From NCBI GenBank assembly GCA_028679775.1, contig JAJRAX010000202.1, positions 1 through 6,775 of the forward strand: a stretch of 6,775 bases of DNA, written 5' to 3'. This document shows, one piece after another, positions 1-5,296 of the stretch; position 1 is the first letter of the stretch; each line of letters begins with the position of its first letter. The translations under genes were made by a program, and so were the position numbers. The notes below the pieces were generated by a model. That model did not search any database and was not told the DNA's origin. It saw only the letters and a program-made list of their open reading frames with translations. Origin of the DNA: Methanothrix sp. (GTDB lineage: Archaea > Halobacteriota > Methanosarcinia > Methanotrichales > Methanotrichaceae).

Positions 1-150
1 CAAACCGGATCTTTGAACCAAGATCCTTAACCCTCGGACTGAGGGGGATAGCCTGTGGAGAATCGACCTCCGGCCTGGACCAGATCGTCCGGGTAAGCGT
101 TGGCTCTGCGAAGCAGGAAGCTCCATCCTTCAGGGTGAGGAGGAAGTCAC
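1..150 (+). mobile_element. Right end of an IS200/IS605-group (IS1341-like) insertion element
   Basis: Bases 121-142 can fold into a subterminal hairpin: CTCC (121-124) with GGAG (139-142), and ATCC (125-128) with GGGT (133-136) around a TTCA loop, leaving a 2-nt bulge. It is followed by AAGTCAC ending at 150. Such an imperfect hairpin a few bases inside the 3' end is the right-end hallmark of this group, which has no inverted terminal repeats and makes no target duplication. The exact right boundary (placed at TCAC, 147-150) is inferred. The left end and any tnpA are outside the window. Confidence 0.65.
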
Positions 151-164
151 TCGCGCTGTCTTGA
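1..164 (+). CDS. tnpB: TnpB-family protein (RNA-guided nuclease of IS200/IS605 elements), C-terminal end only
   Basis: An open frame enters from the left edge (codons in register with base 3) and ends at TGA 162-164, leaving about 53 residues. The translation contains IACGESTSG followed by SAKQEAPSFR. The pattern of an ACG(E/D) motif, a variable linker and a (K/N)QEAP-like tail is typical of the extreme C-terminus of archaeal TnpB/IS1341-type proteins. The RuvC nuclease motifs and zinc finger would lie to the left, outside the window, so it cannot be told whether the gene is intact. The last residues before the stop (after about base 150) seem to be encoded by flanking DNA rather than by the element. 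The family call rests on tail motifs and the adjoining right-end hairpin. It is quite secure as a family; activity is unknown. Confidence 0.8.
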   Translation, partial: NRIFEPRSLTLGLRGIACGESTSGLDQIVRVSVGSAKQEAPSFRVRRKSLALS

Positions 165-360
165 CCAGGTGCTCGTTTAGGGTTTCATTCTGGAAATGGG
201 CAACAACCGCGAAGACAGTGGTTACGCCAGGGGTTTGACAAGAAATATAGGCCGCGCCGCCATAACAAAGTTGCCCGAATCCATGCTCCACCCTGGCGGA
301 TGCCGTTGCCACCATTTCGCTATGAAGGATAATACTCTTGCGCAAAGTAAGTTAAAACGA
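165..360. other. Gene-poor stretch between the IS right end and the secE promoter
   Basis: About 200 bp with no recognisable gene, RNA or repeat. Short open frames exist on both strands (about 66 and 71 codons), but neither resembles a family I know. The minus-strand one starts with TTG and runs through the IS right end, so it cannot be an old intact gene. The stretch may be decayed sequence left from events around the IS insertion. Confidence 0.5.
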
Positions 361-361
361 T

Positions 362-380
362 CGAAAGCTATTTTATTATC
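362..380 (+). promoter_or_regulatory. Archaeal BRE/TATA promoter of secE
   Basis: Purine-rich CGAAAG (362-367) followed by CTATTTTATTAT (369-380) resembles a BRE plus TATA box. The box centre is about 26 bp upstream of ATG 401, so transcription would be expected to start at or near the start codon, giving a leaderless or almost leaderless mRNA. The sequence match is direct; promoter function is inferred. Confidence 0.55.
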
Positions 381-400
381 TAATTCGTTCTCCTAGAGGA

Positions 401-691
401 ATGAGCGAGGGAACTGTCGAGAAAGAGAAGACGAGCTTTGACAAGCAGAAGCTCGGTCTTAAGAATAAGCTGGATCTCAAGAGCAAGCTGGATTTGGACG
501 ACGTGGATTTCGGCATCACCCTGCCATCCACAAACCTGGAAGAGTACATGAGGGTCTTAAAGCTAGCCAGAAAGCCTAGTAGAGAGGAATTCAATATGAT
601 CGCCAAGATCTCCATCGCGGGGATAGGCATCATCGGCACCATGGGTTTCGTCATTTACGCGTTGCTTACTGAGCTGCCCAAAGCCTTTTAA
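401..691 (+). CDS. secE: Preprotein translocase subunit SecE (Sec61 gamma homologue) with a long charged N-terminus
   Basis: SecE is the small single-span clamp subunit of the SecYE-beta protein-conducting channel in the cytoplasmic membrane. Residues 46-66 (LEEYMRVLKLARKPSREEF and onward) match the conserved amphipathic helix that lies on the membrane surface, including the typical LARKPS motif. One transmembrane helix follows at about residues 70-89, then a short tail. At 96 residues it is longer than usual for archaeal SecE (about 55-70). The excess is a Lys/Asp/Leu-rich N-terminus with a six-residue repeat at residues 17-34. The ATG at 401 is favoured by the TATA box 26 bp upstream; AGAGGA abuts it too closely to be a good ribosome site. 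A GTG at 503 would give a standard-length 62-residue protein and cannot be excluded. The nusG gene that often follows archaeal secE is absent; the cfb operon converges instead. Confidence 0.88.
   Translation: MSEGTVEKEKTSFDKQKLGLKNKLDLKSKLDLDDVDFGITLPSTNLEEYMRVLKLARKPSREEFNMIAKISIAGIGIIGTMGFVIYALLTELPKAF
449..502 (+). repeat. Three 18-bp tandem repeats inside secE
   Basis: Units 449-466, 467-484 and 485-502 each begin AAGCT(C/G)G and encode KLGLKN, KLDLKS and KLDLDD. The third unit has diverged in its second half. The repeat keeps the reading frame and builds the extra charged N-terminal segment of SecE. Confidence 0.7.
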
Positions 692-716
692 TCCCAAAAA
701 ATTTTTTAGCTAATTT
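692..716. terminator. Shared A/T-rich terminator between convergent secE and cfbD
   Basis: The 25 bp between the two stop codons contain the perfect palindrome AAAAAATTTTTT (696-707) and a further TTTT run (714-717) that reaches the last base of the cfbD stop. T-rich runs terminate archaeal transcription, and this sequence presents a T6 run on both strands. It could therefore end both secE and the cfb operon. Function is inferred from composition and position. Confidence 0.55.
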
Positions 717-1823
717 TCAGCACACCTTAGCTCTCGCTTTGTCGAGAGCCCGCAATGTAGCCCCGAACTCCGACTCCACAAGTTTCGTCACGCCCATGGT
801 CTTGGGATGGAGATCCAGCTCCACTGTGACATGATGGTGGCCCAGGTTTCGAAGAGGCCGCACCTGGCGGGGTCCGTTAGTGATGGAAAATATCTCCATG
901 CCTTCGAAAGCCGATGCAGGCATGGCGTGGGGCACGCCGGATATCACTGCAAAGTCGTAATGCTTTTGGCCGGCGAGCTTCCGCACAGACTCACCTGTCA
1001 CAGGATACTCGTCCAGCCCGCCGATAAGCTGATAGTCCACCTTTCTCTCTCTCAGATCGCGAGCGACATTGGACGCATCTCTTCTGACTTTAGGCAGGCC
1101 CACCTGATCGTTCAGGTTGACGAGCGTATCCACCTGGTCGCCAGCTACCTCGGCTACGGCAGCCGTGATGTCCGCGAACATATAGGCGGTCTCCTTCTTG
1201 GCATTGAGGATGTTGAGACCTCTCTTGCCCTGCCTGATCAGCTCTAAAAGCCTCGATCCTGCCTCGTATTTCAGGTCGCCCCTCTCCGGTGCCAGATACT
1301 CGCTGCTCGCAGCGCCGTAGAGCTTCTCGACTAAAGTGGCCTGCTCCAGCAGTCCCTTCTGCCTCGATAGCTCGGCGTCGTCGATGATGCCCTTGTCTTT
1401 GGCAGCCTCGAGAGTGAGGATCACACCTTTGGTGTTGTCCCTGTAGCCTGCATGGACCTCCACCTCCAGGACAGGTATGTCCAGCTCGGCGTTGAGCACT
1501 GCCTGATGCAGATCGTCGCCAATGATCATGCTGCTGCATGTGCCGGATATAGCCATCAACTTTGGATGAAACAGCTCATTGGCCTTTTTCAATAATGCGG
1601 TTAGAGGCCGCTGGCCTCCAAAGACGAACCCCGCCTCGTCCAGAGCCGTGGTAAGAACCCGCACTCCGTCCTCTTCCAGGAGGCGGGCATGCTTGAAGCA
1701 GCATCCGCTCGGGCCATGCAGTATGACCACATCAGCACCGAGGTCACGCAGAGTGTATAGCGCGGCCACAATCGAGCTTGGTCTCGGATGAAGTATAGTT
1801 AAGTTTTGCACTTCGCTTGCCAT
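717..1823 (-). CDS. cfbD: Ni-sirohydrochlorin a,c-diamide reductive cyclase, catalytic subunit CfbD
   Basis: CfbD is the NifD/BchN-like component of the nitrogenase-like enzyme of coenzyme F430 synthesis. With the ATPase CfbC it carries out the multi-electron reduction and gamma-lactam ring formation that turn Ni-sirohydrochlorin a,c-diamide into seco-F430. The 368 residues are full length for the family. Signature stretches are [14 protein letters not shown] (residues 36-49, with C41 and C42), [13 protein letters not shown] (62-74) and [13 protein letters not shown] (93-105, with C96). These cysteines are the likely cluster ligands. The ATG at 1823 is set by a good ribosome site, AGGTGAT (complement of 1828-1834), which overlaps the cfbE stop codon. 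It is the last gene of cfbA-cfbE-cfbD, with a 5-nt gap from cfbE. Its partner cfbC is not in the window. Confidence 0.95.
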   Translation of the reverse strand: MASEVQNLTILHPRPSSIVAALYTLRDLGADVVILHGPSGCCFKHARLLEEDGVRVLTTALDEAGFVFGGQRPLTALLKKANELFHPKLMAISGTCSSMIIGDDLHQAVLNAELDIPVLEVEVHAGYRDNTKGVILTLEAAKDKGIIDDAELSRQKGLLEQATLVEKLYGAASSEYLAPERGDLKYEAGSRLLELIRQGKRGLNILNAKKETAYMFADITAAVAEVAGDQVDTLVNLNDQVGLPKVRRDASNVARDLRERKVDYQLIGGLDEYPVTGESVRKLAGQKHYDFAVISGVPHAMPASAFEGMEIFSITNGPRQVRPLRNLGHHHVTVELDLHPKTMGVTKLVESEFGATLRALDKARAKVC

Positions 1824-1827
1824 TCAT

Positions 1828-1834
1828 ATCACCT
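1828..1834 (-). promoter_or_regulatory. Ribosome binding site of cfbD overlapping the cfbE stop
   Basis: The minus strand reads AGGTGAT, complementary to the archaeal 16S 3' end, 4 nt before the cfbD ATG. The cfbE stop TGA (1829-1831) lies inside it, so ribosomes ending cfbE stand on the cfbD loading site. This suggests translational coupling and fixes the cfbD start. Confidence 0.7.
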
Positions 1835-3085
1835 AAAGCATTTCACGCACGATAAGAGCCTCTTAGGGCCCCCACTTTCGGCGTTCTCCAGTCCTTCTTG
1901 CAGATTGCCGGCCGTTGCGGCACCCAGCTCCTCGGCCAGAGGAATCAGCCTCTCTCCGACCAGGATCAGCCTGGCAATCTCGCTTCTCCGACTCCTGAGC
2001 AGATCGGCCAAGGCTGGGATGTTCATGCCTTCGCAGACGGTCTTCGCGTCCTCGCCCACCACCACGACCAGATCGGGCCCGCGGGCGCGATCGAGAGCGC
2101 GTGCGACGTCCTTGACCTTGAGCCCGGAGTTGGAGCTATCGAATATGATCTGATCGCCCTGCCGGCGTATCTTCATCCTGCCGGGAAGGCCGTCAAAACC
2201 ATCAAGGGCCGTTGCGATCTCGTGCCTCTCCACACCTGCGGCGTCCGCAGCAGCAGCAGCTGCGGCTATTGCCGTCTCGTATCCCCAAAAGTCGAGATCT
2301 GCCCCAAGATCCAGATGCACCATTTCGCCAGGAAAGACCAGGCTGTCTGGCCTGGCATAGACACCTCCGCCCGCAGCAAATGATACATCCGAAGATATCC
2401 TGGCATCGCTGTTGGCAAGAAGCTTCGCCCCACTCTTGGCGAGAGTGAACATCTGCAGCTTGGCGGTGCTGGCCCACTTGGTGCCGTTGGCTATCAGATA
2501 ATCTCCGGAGAGGCTGGTCAGAATCCCATAGTCGGCGAGGCCTGTTCCACCCAGAGATATCTCGCTGACTAGATTCATAGCTCTCTCGGACTGAGCTCTT
2601 TTTACCGCACGTATCACATTTCCTGGAGTGATTGATAGCCCAGTTACCAGAAGACGACTTCTTCCAGCATGCCATAGCTCCAGGCCGCGAGTGGTATGAG
2701 ACAACACTCGCTCCTGAAAAGAGAGCATCATGGACAGCAAGAGGGCCGTAGAGGTCTTGCTGTGTGTCCCCGTAACCTCGAAGACCTTCATGGTGGGACC
2801 CACCCCCGCCATCAAGAGCTCGCCTACTGCCTCATGGTGTGTGATCACCCTCTTTTTCGCCCTCCTTGCCCCAATCAACGCAGGGACTGCGGGAGAGAGA
2901 TGCACAGGAGCCACAATCAGGTCGAATTCTGCCAGATCCGGGGTGTGATGATAGACCTCGAAGGCCTCGGCCTGAAGTCCCGATTCAACCATCTCATGGG
3001 CGATAACAGCCGCGCCGTGGATGGTGTCGAGTACAGCTACCTTAGAGCTTCTTCCGCCCGTTTGCATGCCAGCATCGCAATGCAT
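1829..3085 (-). CDS. cfbE: Coenzyme F430 synthase CfbE (Mur-ligase-like)
   Basis: CfbE catalyses the last step of F430 synthesis: it uses ATP to activate the propionate side chain of seco-F430 and closes the carbocyclic F ring. It belongs to the Mur ligase superfamily. The N-terminal part starts with the conserved VAVLDTIHGAAVIAHEM (residues 16-32). The ATP-binding P-loop is TGTHSKTSTA (105-114) with K110. The central ligase domain includes SLGGTGLADYGILTSLSGDY, and the C-terminal Mur domain starts near residue 300 (LDGFDGLPGRMK) and contains the FDSSNSGLK stretch. The 418-residue length is normal. The start is uncertain: ATG 3085 overlaps cfbA by 49 nt, and in-frame ATG 3067 (residue 7) by 31 nt. 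Neither has a clear ribosome site, so initiation probably depends on translation of cfbA. The family match is strong. Confidence 0.94.
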   Translation of the reverse strand: MHCDAGMQTGGRSSKVAVLDTIHGAAVIAHEMVESGLQAEAFEVYHHTPDLAEFDLIVAPVHLSPAVPALIGARRAKKRVITHHEAVGELLMAGVGPTMKVFEVTGTHSKTSTALLLSMMLSFQERVLSHTTRGLELWHAGRSRLLVTGLSITPGNVIRAVKRAQSERAMNLVSEISLGGTGLADYGILTSLSGDYLIANGTKWASTAKLQMFTLAKSGAKLLANSDARISSDVSFAAGGGVYARPDSLVFPGEMVHLDLGADLDFWGYETAIAAAAAAADAAGVERHEIATALDGFDGLPGRMKIRRQGDQIIFDSSNSGLKVKDVARALDRARGPDLVVVVGEDAKTVCEGMNIPALADLLRSRRSEIARLILVGERLIPLAEELGAATAGNLQEGLENAESGGPKRLLSCVKCFR

Positions 3086-3429
3086 TCGTCCACGCCCAGG
3101 GGCTCGGCACAGATAACCTCCACATCTTTGTCACCGATCTTCAAAATGCCTCTGCGCTTCTGAGGATCAATGCCCATCTCATGGGGAATGTCCTGGCGGG
3201 TGTGTACACCGTGAGCCAAAAAGAGCGGAAGAGCCACTATCCTCGATACACCGGTCCCTGCAAAACCATTCAGACCCTCCGGGATGGTGGGATGGTTCAT
3301 ATTGAGATAAGCGGTTCTAACCGGCCCGGAGTGGTTTTTGCCGATCAAATGGGCGAGCGATTCCACCAGTTCCTTATTATAAGGCAGGCTGGAACCATGC
3401 CCTAGTACGAGTATGCCTACATCCTTCAT
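3037..3429 (-). CDS. cfbA: Sirohydrochlorin nickel/cobalt chelatase CfbA (small CbiX type)
   Basis: CfbA inserts Ni(II) into sirohydrochlorin, the first dedicated step of F430 synthesis. The family can also insert cobalt for the B12 pathway. The 130 residues match the short single-domain archaeal chelatase (CbiXS), which works as a homodimer, rather than the two-domain bacterial forms. Visible motifs are ILVLGHGS (residues 6-13, H11), YLNMNHPTI (41-49) and LPLFLAHGVHTRQDIP (67-82), where H73 and H76 are the metal-binding/active-site histidines. The start ATG 3429 has GGTG (complement of 3435-3438) 5 nt upstream. It is the first gene of the operon, overlaps the start of cfbE, and is divergent from the small secreted protein gene. 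The neighbours cfbE and cfbD favour nickel as the physiological metal. Confidence 0.94.
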   Translation of the reverse strand: MKDVGILVLGHGSSLPYNKELVESLAHLIGKNHSGPVRTAYLNMNHPTIPEGLNGFAGTGVSRIVALPLFLAHGVHTRQDIPHEMGIDPQKRRGILKIGDKDVEVICAEPLGVDECIAMLACKRAEEALR

Positions 3430-3516
3430 GAAAACACCAGTATTACTTTTTACTAATCCCGTATGAAAAGGACGATAGATCCATAAGTACTAAATCCTTT
3501 CGAGGCAGGTGGGACG
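3430..3516. promoter_or_regulatory. Divergent promoter region of cfbA and the secreted protein gene
   Basis: These 87 bp separate two divergent start codons and must hold the signals for both unless either is read from afar. AT-rich patches are visible at about 3440-3456 (TATTACTTTTTACTAAT) and 3482-3496 (CATAAGTACTAAATC). The second lies roughly 30 bp upstream of ATG 3517 and could be the TATA element for the rightward gene. No strong consensus TATA is present for cfbA. Confidence 0.4.
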
Positions 3517-3894
3517 ATGGAGGACGACTTCAGGGAGAGGATCTGCATCTGCATGAATTGGAAACAATGGATTATAATATTTTCAGCCAGCATTCTGGCT
3601 TTGACGATCTCGATCGAGGCGGCTTCTCCTTTTGAGGTGGTCCTCTGCATTCATGAGAACTTTACTCAGGAGAACTGCACATTTCAGGTCGAGGATATAG
3701 ACACTCAGGCTGGCAAGGTCTGGCTGCTGCTGCAAGAGGAGCAAGAGCCCTCCCAATCGATCGTCCTCGGCATAAACGATTCAATAGACTTCGACAGGCT
3801 GAGGCTGATGGTGACTGGGGTTTATGCAGGCGAGAGGGCAGACCTCGTCTGCCTGAGGATCAACAGCTCAAACCTCGCTTCCCTCAACCCCTGA
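3517..3894 (+). CDS. Small exported protein with S-layer-domain-like sequence
   Basis: A 125-residue protein. Residues 13-35 (MNWKQW, then a hydrophobic run ending IEA/AS) look like a signal peptide, leaving a mature part of about 90 residues. The mature sequence, FQVEDIDTQAGKVWLLL through VTGVYAGERADLVCLRI, looks beta-rich. It recalls the repeated S-layer domain of Methanosarcinales (pattern of ...eidvdgdkVWL.L... then ...V..VF.G...DLV...), but with a single copy and no C-terminal anchor. Four N-X-S/T sequons (N48, N53, N87, N116) suggest N-glycosylation; cysteines are C44, C54 and C112. ATG 3517 is supported by AGGTG at 3507-3511. Starting at ATG 3553 would remove an acidic leader unusual before a signal peptide. 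The gene overlaps the 3' end of afpA tail to tail by 11 bp. The S-layer relationship is a pattern impression; the function is unknown. Confidence 0.65.
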   Translation: MEDDFRERICICMNWKQWIIIFSASILALTISIEAASPFEVVLCIHENFTQENCTFQVEDIDTQAGKVWLLLQEEQEPSQSIVLGINDSIDFDRLRLMVTGVYAGERADLVCLRINSSNLASLNP

Positions 3895-4480
3895 TCCCTG
3901 AGAAATGCTTCTCGAAGACGCTGCCAATCTCCGTGGGCTTCTCTATGACGAAGACGTCGTCCATCTTGCGAAGCCGCTCTACATGTTCCGCATCCTCCTT
4001 TCGAATACGCAGACGCATCTCGCTGCCGTCAGGAAGGATGGTGGTTATGATTCCGGGCATATAGTCGCAGGGCATGATATAGCTCGGAACGAACGCCTTC
4101 TGGGACATGATGGCCGCATTGGAGAGCAGAGAGTCTGCCAGGCCCAATGAGATCTTAGCCACGGTGTTCGATGTGGCCGGTGCTAAAAGCAGGAATTCAT
4201 AACGCCTTACCTGAAGCTGGCCGGCCAGGAAGGGAGAGTTGGCATTGATCTCCACCCAGACCTTGTCAAAGTGCTTCTCCAGGGTGTTGAAGAGCTTGTA
4301 GTACTTTATCACCTGCTCACCAGCCTTGGAGACGAAGACCCGCACGTCTACTACATCGTCGTACTGCTGCTGCAATTTTATCATGGTCTGGACCGTCTCT
4401 ACAATGCGGTCGCCGCTGCCCGTTATCCCCCAAGCAATCTTCTTCTTTTGGCCATCGTTATTCAATACGATCACCGCCAA
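3884..4480 (-). CDS. afpA: Archaeoflavoprotein AfpA (FMN-binding flavoprotein, HFCD superfamily)
   Basis: AfpA proteins are cytoplasmic FMN-binding flavoproteins of archaea, thought to carry electrons between ferredoxin and other flavoproteins. The N-terminal KKKIAWGITGSGD (residues 12-24) is the Rossmann-like flavin-binding start. APATSNTVAKISLGLADSL (99-117) matches the conserved flavin/active-site segment of the superfamily, and PSYIMPCDYMPG follows. No Fe-S cysteine motif is present, unlike DmrX-type dihydromethanopterin reductase, so I prefer AfpA. There is no in-frame ATG near the expected start. Candidates are TTG 4480, GTG 4474 and TTG 4465; the last has GGTGATC upstream at good spacing and gives MNNDGQKKKIAWG. 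An ATG at 4455, 2 nt after the preceding stop, is out of frame by one base. The gene overlaps the end of the Isf-type gene, so the two are almost certainly cotranscribed. Confidence 0.88.
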   Translation of the reverse strand: MAVIVLNNDGQKKKIAWGITGSGDRIVETVQTMIKLQQQYDDVVDVRVFVSKAGEQVIKYYKLFNTLEKHFDKVWVEINANSPFLAGQLQVRRYEFLLLAPATSNTVAKISLGLADSLLSNAAIMSQKAFVPSYIMPCDYMPGIITTILPDGSEMRLRIRKEDAEHVERLRKMDDVFVIEKPTEIGSVFEKHFSGIRG

Positions 4481-5054
4481 TAAGTGTCACCATCTCAGCG
4501 AATTTTTTAGTCGTCTTTCGCAGAGATCGGAATCCTTCCTGGTCCTCCTTCGCGCCCTCCAGGGTGTCGCGAGACCAGAAGGTTGCCCCCAGGTTGGCAC
4601 CGAAAAAGCCACCGCTCACAGGGATCATGCCATTGAGAATGAAAAATGCATGGATCTGCTGAAGGGTCAGCTCCTGGCCGCCCATGCGGTCGCCGCCTAC
4701 TGCGATAGCCATGCCGGGCAAGAGCTTCAGGGCTTTGGGATTGGCGGCCAGCGCGGCTCTTGTTCGATCTATTACTATCTTGGTCTGGGCACTCATGCTC
4801 CCGTTGTAGACCGGTGTAGCGATGACCAAACCACGCGCCTCGCGAATTAGGGGATAAAGCTGATGCATGTCGTCCTTCACTACGCACACCCCGTTTTTGA
4901 GGCAGTAGTCGCAGTGCCGACAGGGAGCGATCTGTTTGCCGCGCACTGTAAACTGCACTGTCTTCTGGCCCCGCTCCTCCAGCATCTTGAGGGCTTCTCC
5001 CAGGATGTACTCAGTGGCCATATTCCTGGGGCTGCCGGATATGCCGAGAATCAT
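4458..5054 (-). CDS. Iron-sulfur flavoprotein, Isf type (NADPH-dependent FMN reductase fold)
   Basis: A 198-residue flavodoxin-like protein. MILGISGSPR at the N-terminus is the phosphate-binding loop for FMN. A compact cysteine motif follows, C45-x2-C48-x2-C51-x5-C57, which is the Isf arrangement for a [4Fe-4S] cluster next to the flavin. ATPVYNGSMSAQTKIVIDR (about 79-97) is the second flavin contact of the NADPH-dependent FMN reductase fold, and a GGDRMGGQE segment (about 119-127) completes the flavin pocket. In Methanosarcina, Isf takes electrons from ferredoxin and has been linked to reduction of O2 and H2O2. It lies between a small unknown gene (26 nt upstream) and afpA (overlapping downstream), which fits a redox operon. 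ATG 5054 is the natural family start although no ribosome site is evident. Confidence 0.9.
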   Translation of the reverse strand: MILGISGSPRNMATEYILGEALKMLEERGQKTVQFTVRGKQIAPCRHCDYCLKNGVCVVKDDMHQLYPLIREARGLVIATPVYNGSMSAQTKIVIDRTRAALAANPKALKLLPGMAIAVGGDRMGGQELTLQQIHAFFILNGMIPVSGGFFGANLGATFWSRDTLEGAKEDQEGFRSLRKTTKKFAEMVTLIGGDRIE

Positions 5055-5080
5055 GATAGACTATGGGCGCTGAAGATATT

Positions 5081-5296
5081 TCAGATTGTCGAATCCCGTT
5101 CAGCCAGGCGCAGCCGGATCATCTCCTCAACCTCTGCTGATGTGGTACAAAATACCTCTTGCAAGATCTCTTTAGCTGTCTCTAGCTCCAGAATGCGTCT
5201 GTCCGGCCTCTCTTTGCAGTAGACCCTCCTCTCGGCCTTTGGCCTCCGAGAGATGGGCCAGCCCATCTGTGCGAAAACTCCTGCCATGATACCCAT
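5081..5296 (-). CDS. Small conserved-looking protein of unknown function, first gene of the Isf/AfpA group
   Basis: A 71-residue, highly charged protein. Its second half (residues about 36-67: ILELETAKEILQEVF, then SAEVEEMIRLRLAER) is predicted to form two amphipathic helices. C27 and C50 are isolated and do not make a metal motif. There is no signal peptide or membrane segment. I do not recognise the family. The helical tail resembles small DNA-binding or adaptor proteins, but this is only an impression. ATG 5296 has no ribosome site. The in-frame ATG at 5287 (residue 4) lies about 27 bp from a TATA-like CTTTTATTC and could be a leaderless start, giving 68 residues. It ends 26 nt before the Isf gene on the same strand, so it is probably cotranscribed with it. 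Confidence 0.6.
   Translation of the reverse strand: MGIMAGVFAQMGWPISRRPKAERRVYCKERPDRRILELETAKEILQEVFCTTSAEVEEMIRLRLAERDSTI

Larger units (their letters stand above)
1..170 (+). ncRNA. Candidate omega RNA (TnpB guide RNA) scaffold 3' part plus guide
   Basis: In characterised TnpB systems the guide RNA is made from the 3' part of the tnpB transcript and the right end, and the guide is the sequence immediately outside the element. By position, the scaffold would cover the bases up to about 150, and the first roughly 16-20 bases after the right end (from 151) would be the guide. This is inferred by analogy from position and the right-end hairpin. There is no direct evidence of expression, and the 5' limit lies outside the window. 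Confidence 0.3.

Noticed and set aside
130..345. 71-codon minus-strand open frame near the left end
   Set aside because: It starts with TTG, has no ribosome site, matches no family and runs through the IS right end and the tnpB tail, so it is most likely chance.
196..396. 66-codon plus-strand open frame before secE
   Set aside because: It has no recognisable motif or ribosome site, and it overlaps the well-placed secE promoter.
2210..2275. GCAGCAGCAGC-like run suggesting a microsatellite
   Set aside because: It encodes the alanine run of the CfbE ligase domain (EIATA.../AAAAAAADAAG); a short codon-level run with no sign of an array.
2202..2675. Long minus-strand frame of 157 codons inside cfbE
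   Set aside because: It is a frame shadow of cfbE, rich in Arg, Ser, Cys and Trp, while cfbE has conserved motifs across the same bases.
3884..4480. DmrX-type dihydromethanopterin reductase as the identity of the flavoprotein
   Set aside because: That enzyme has additional Fe-S cluster cysteine motifs; none are present here, so AfpA is the better call.
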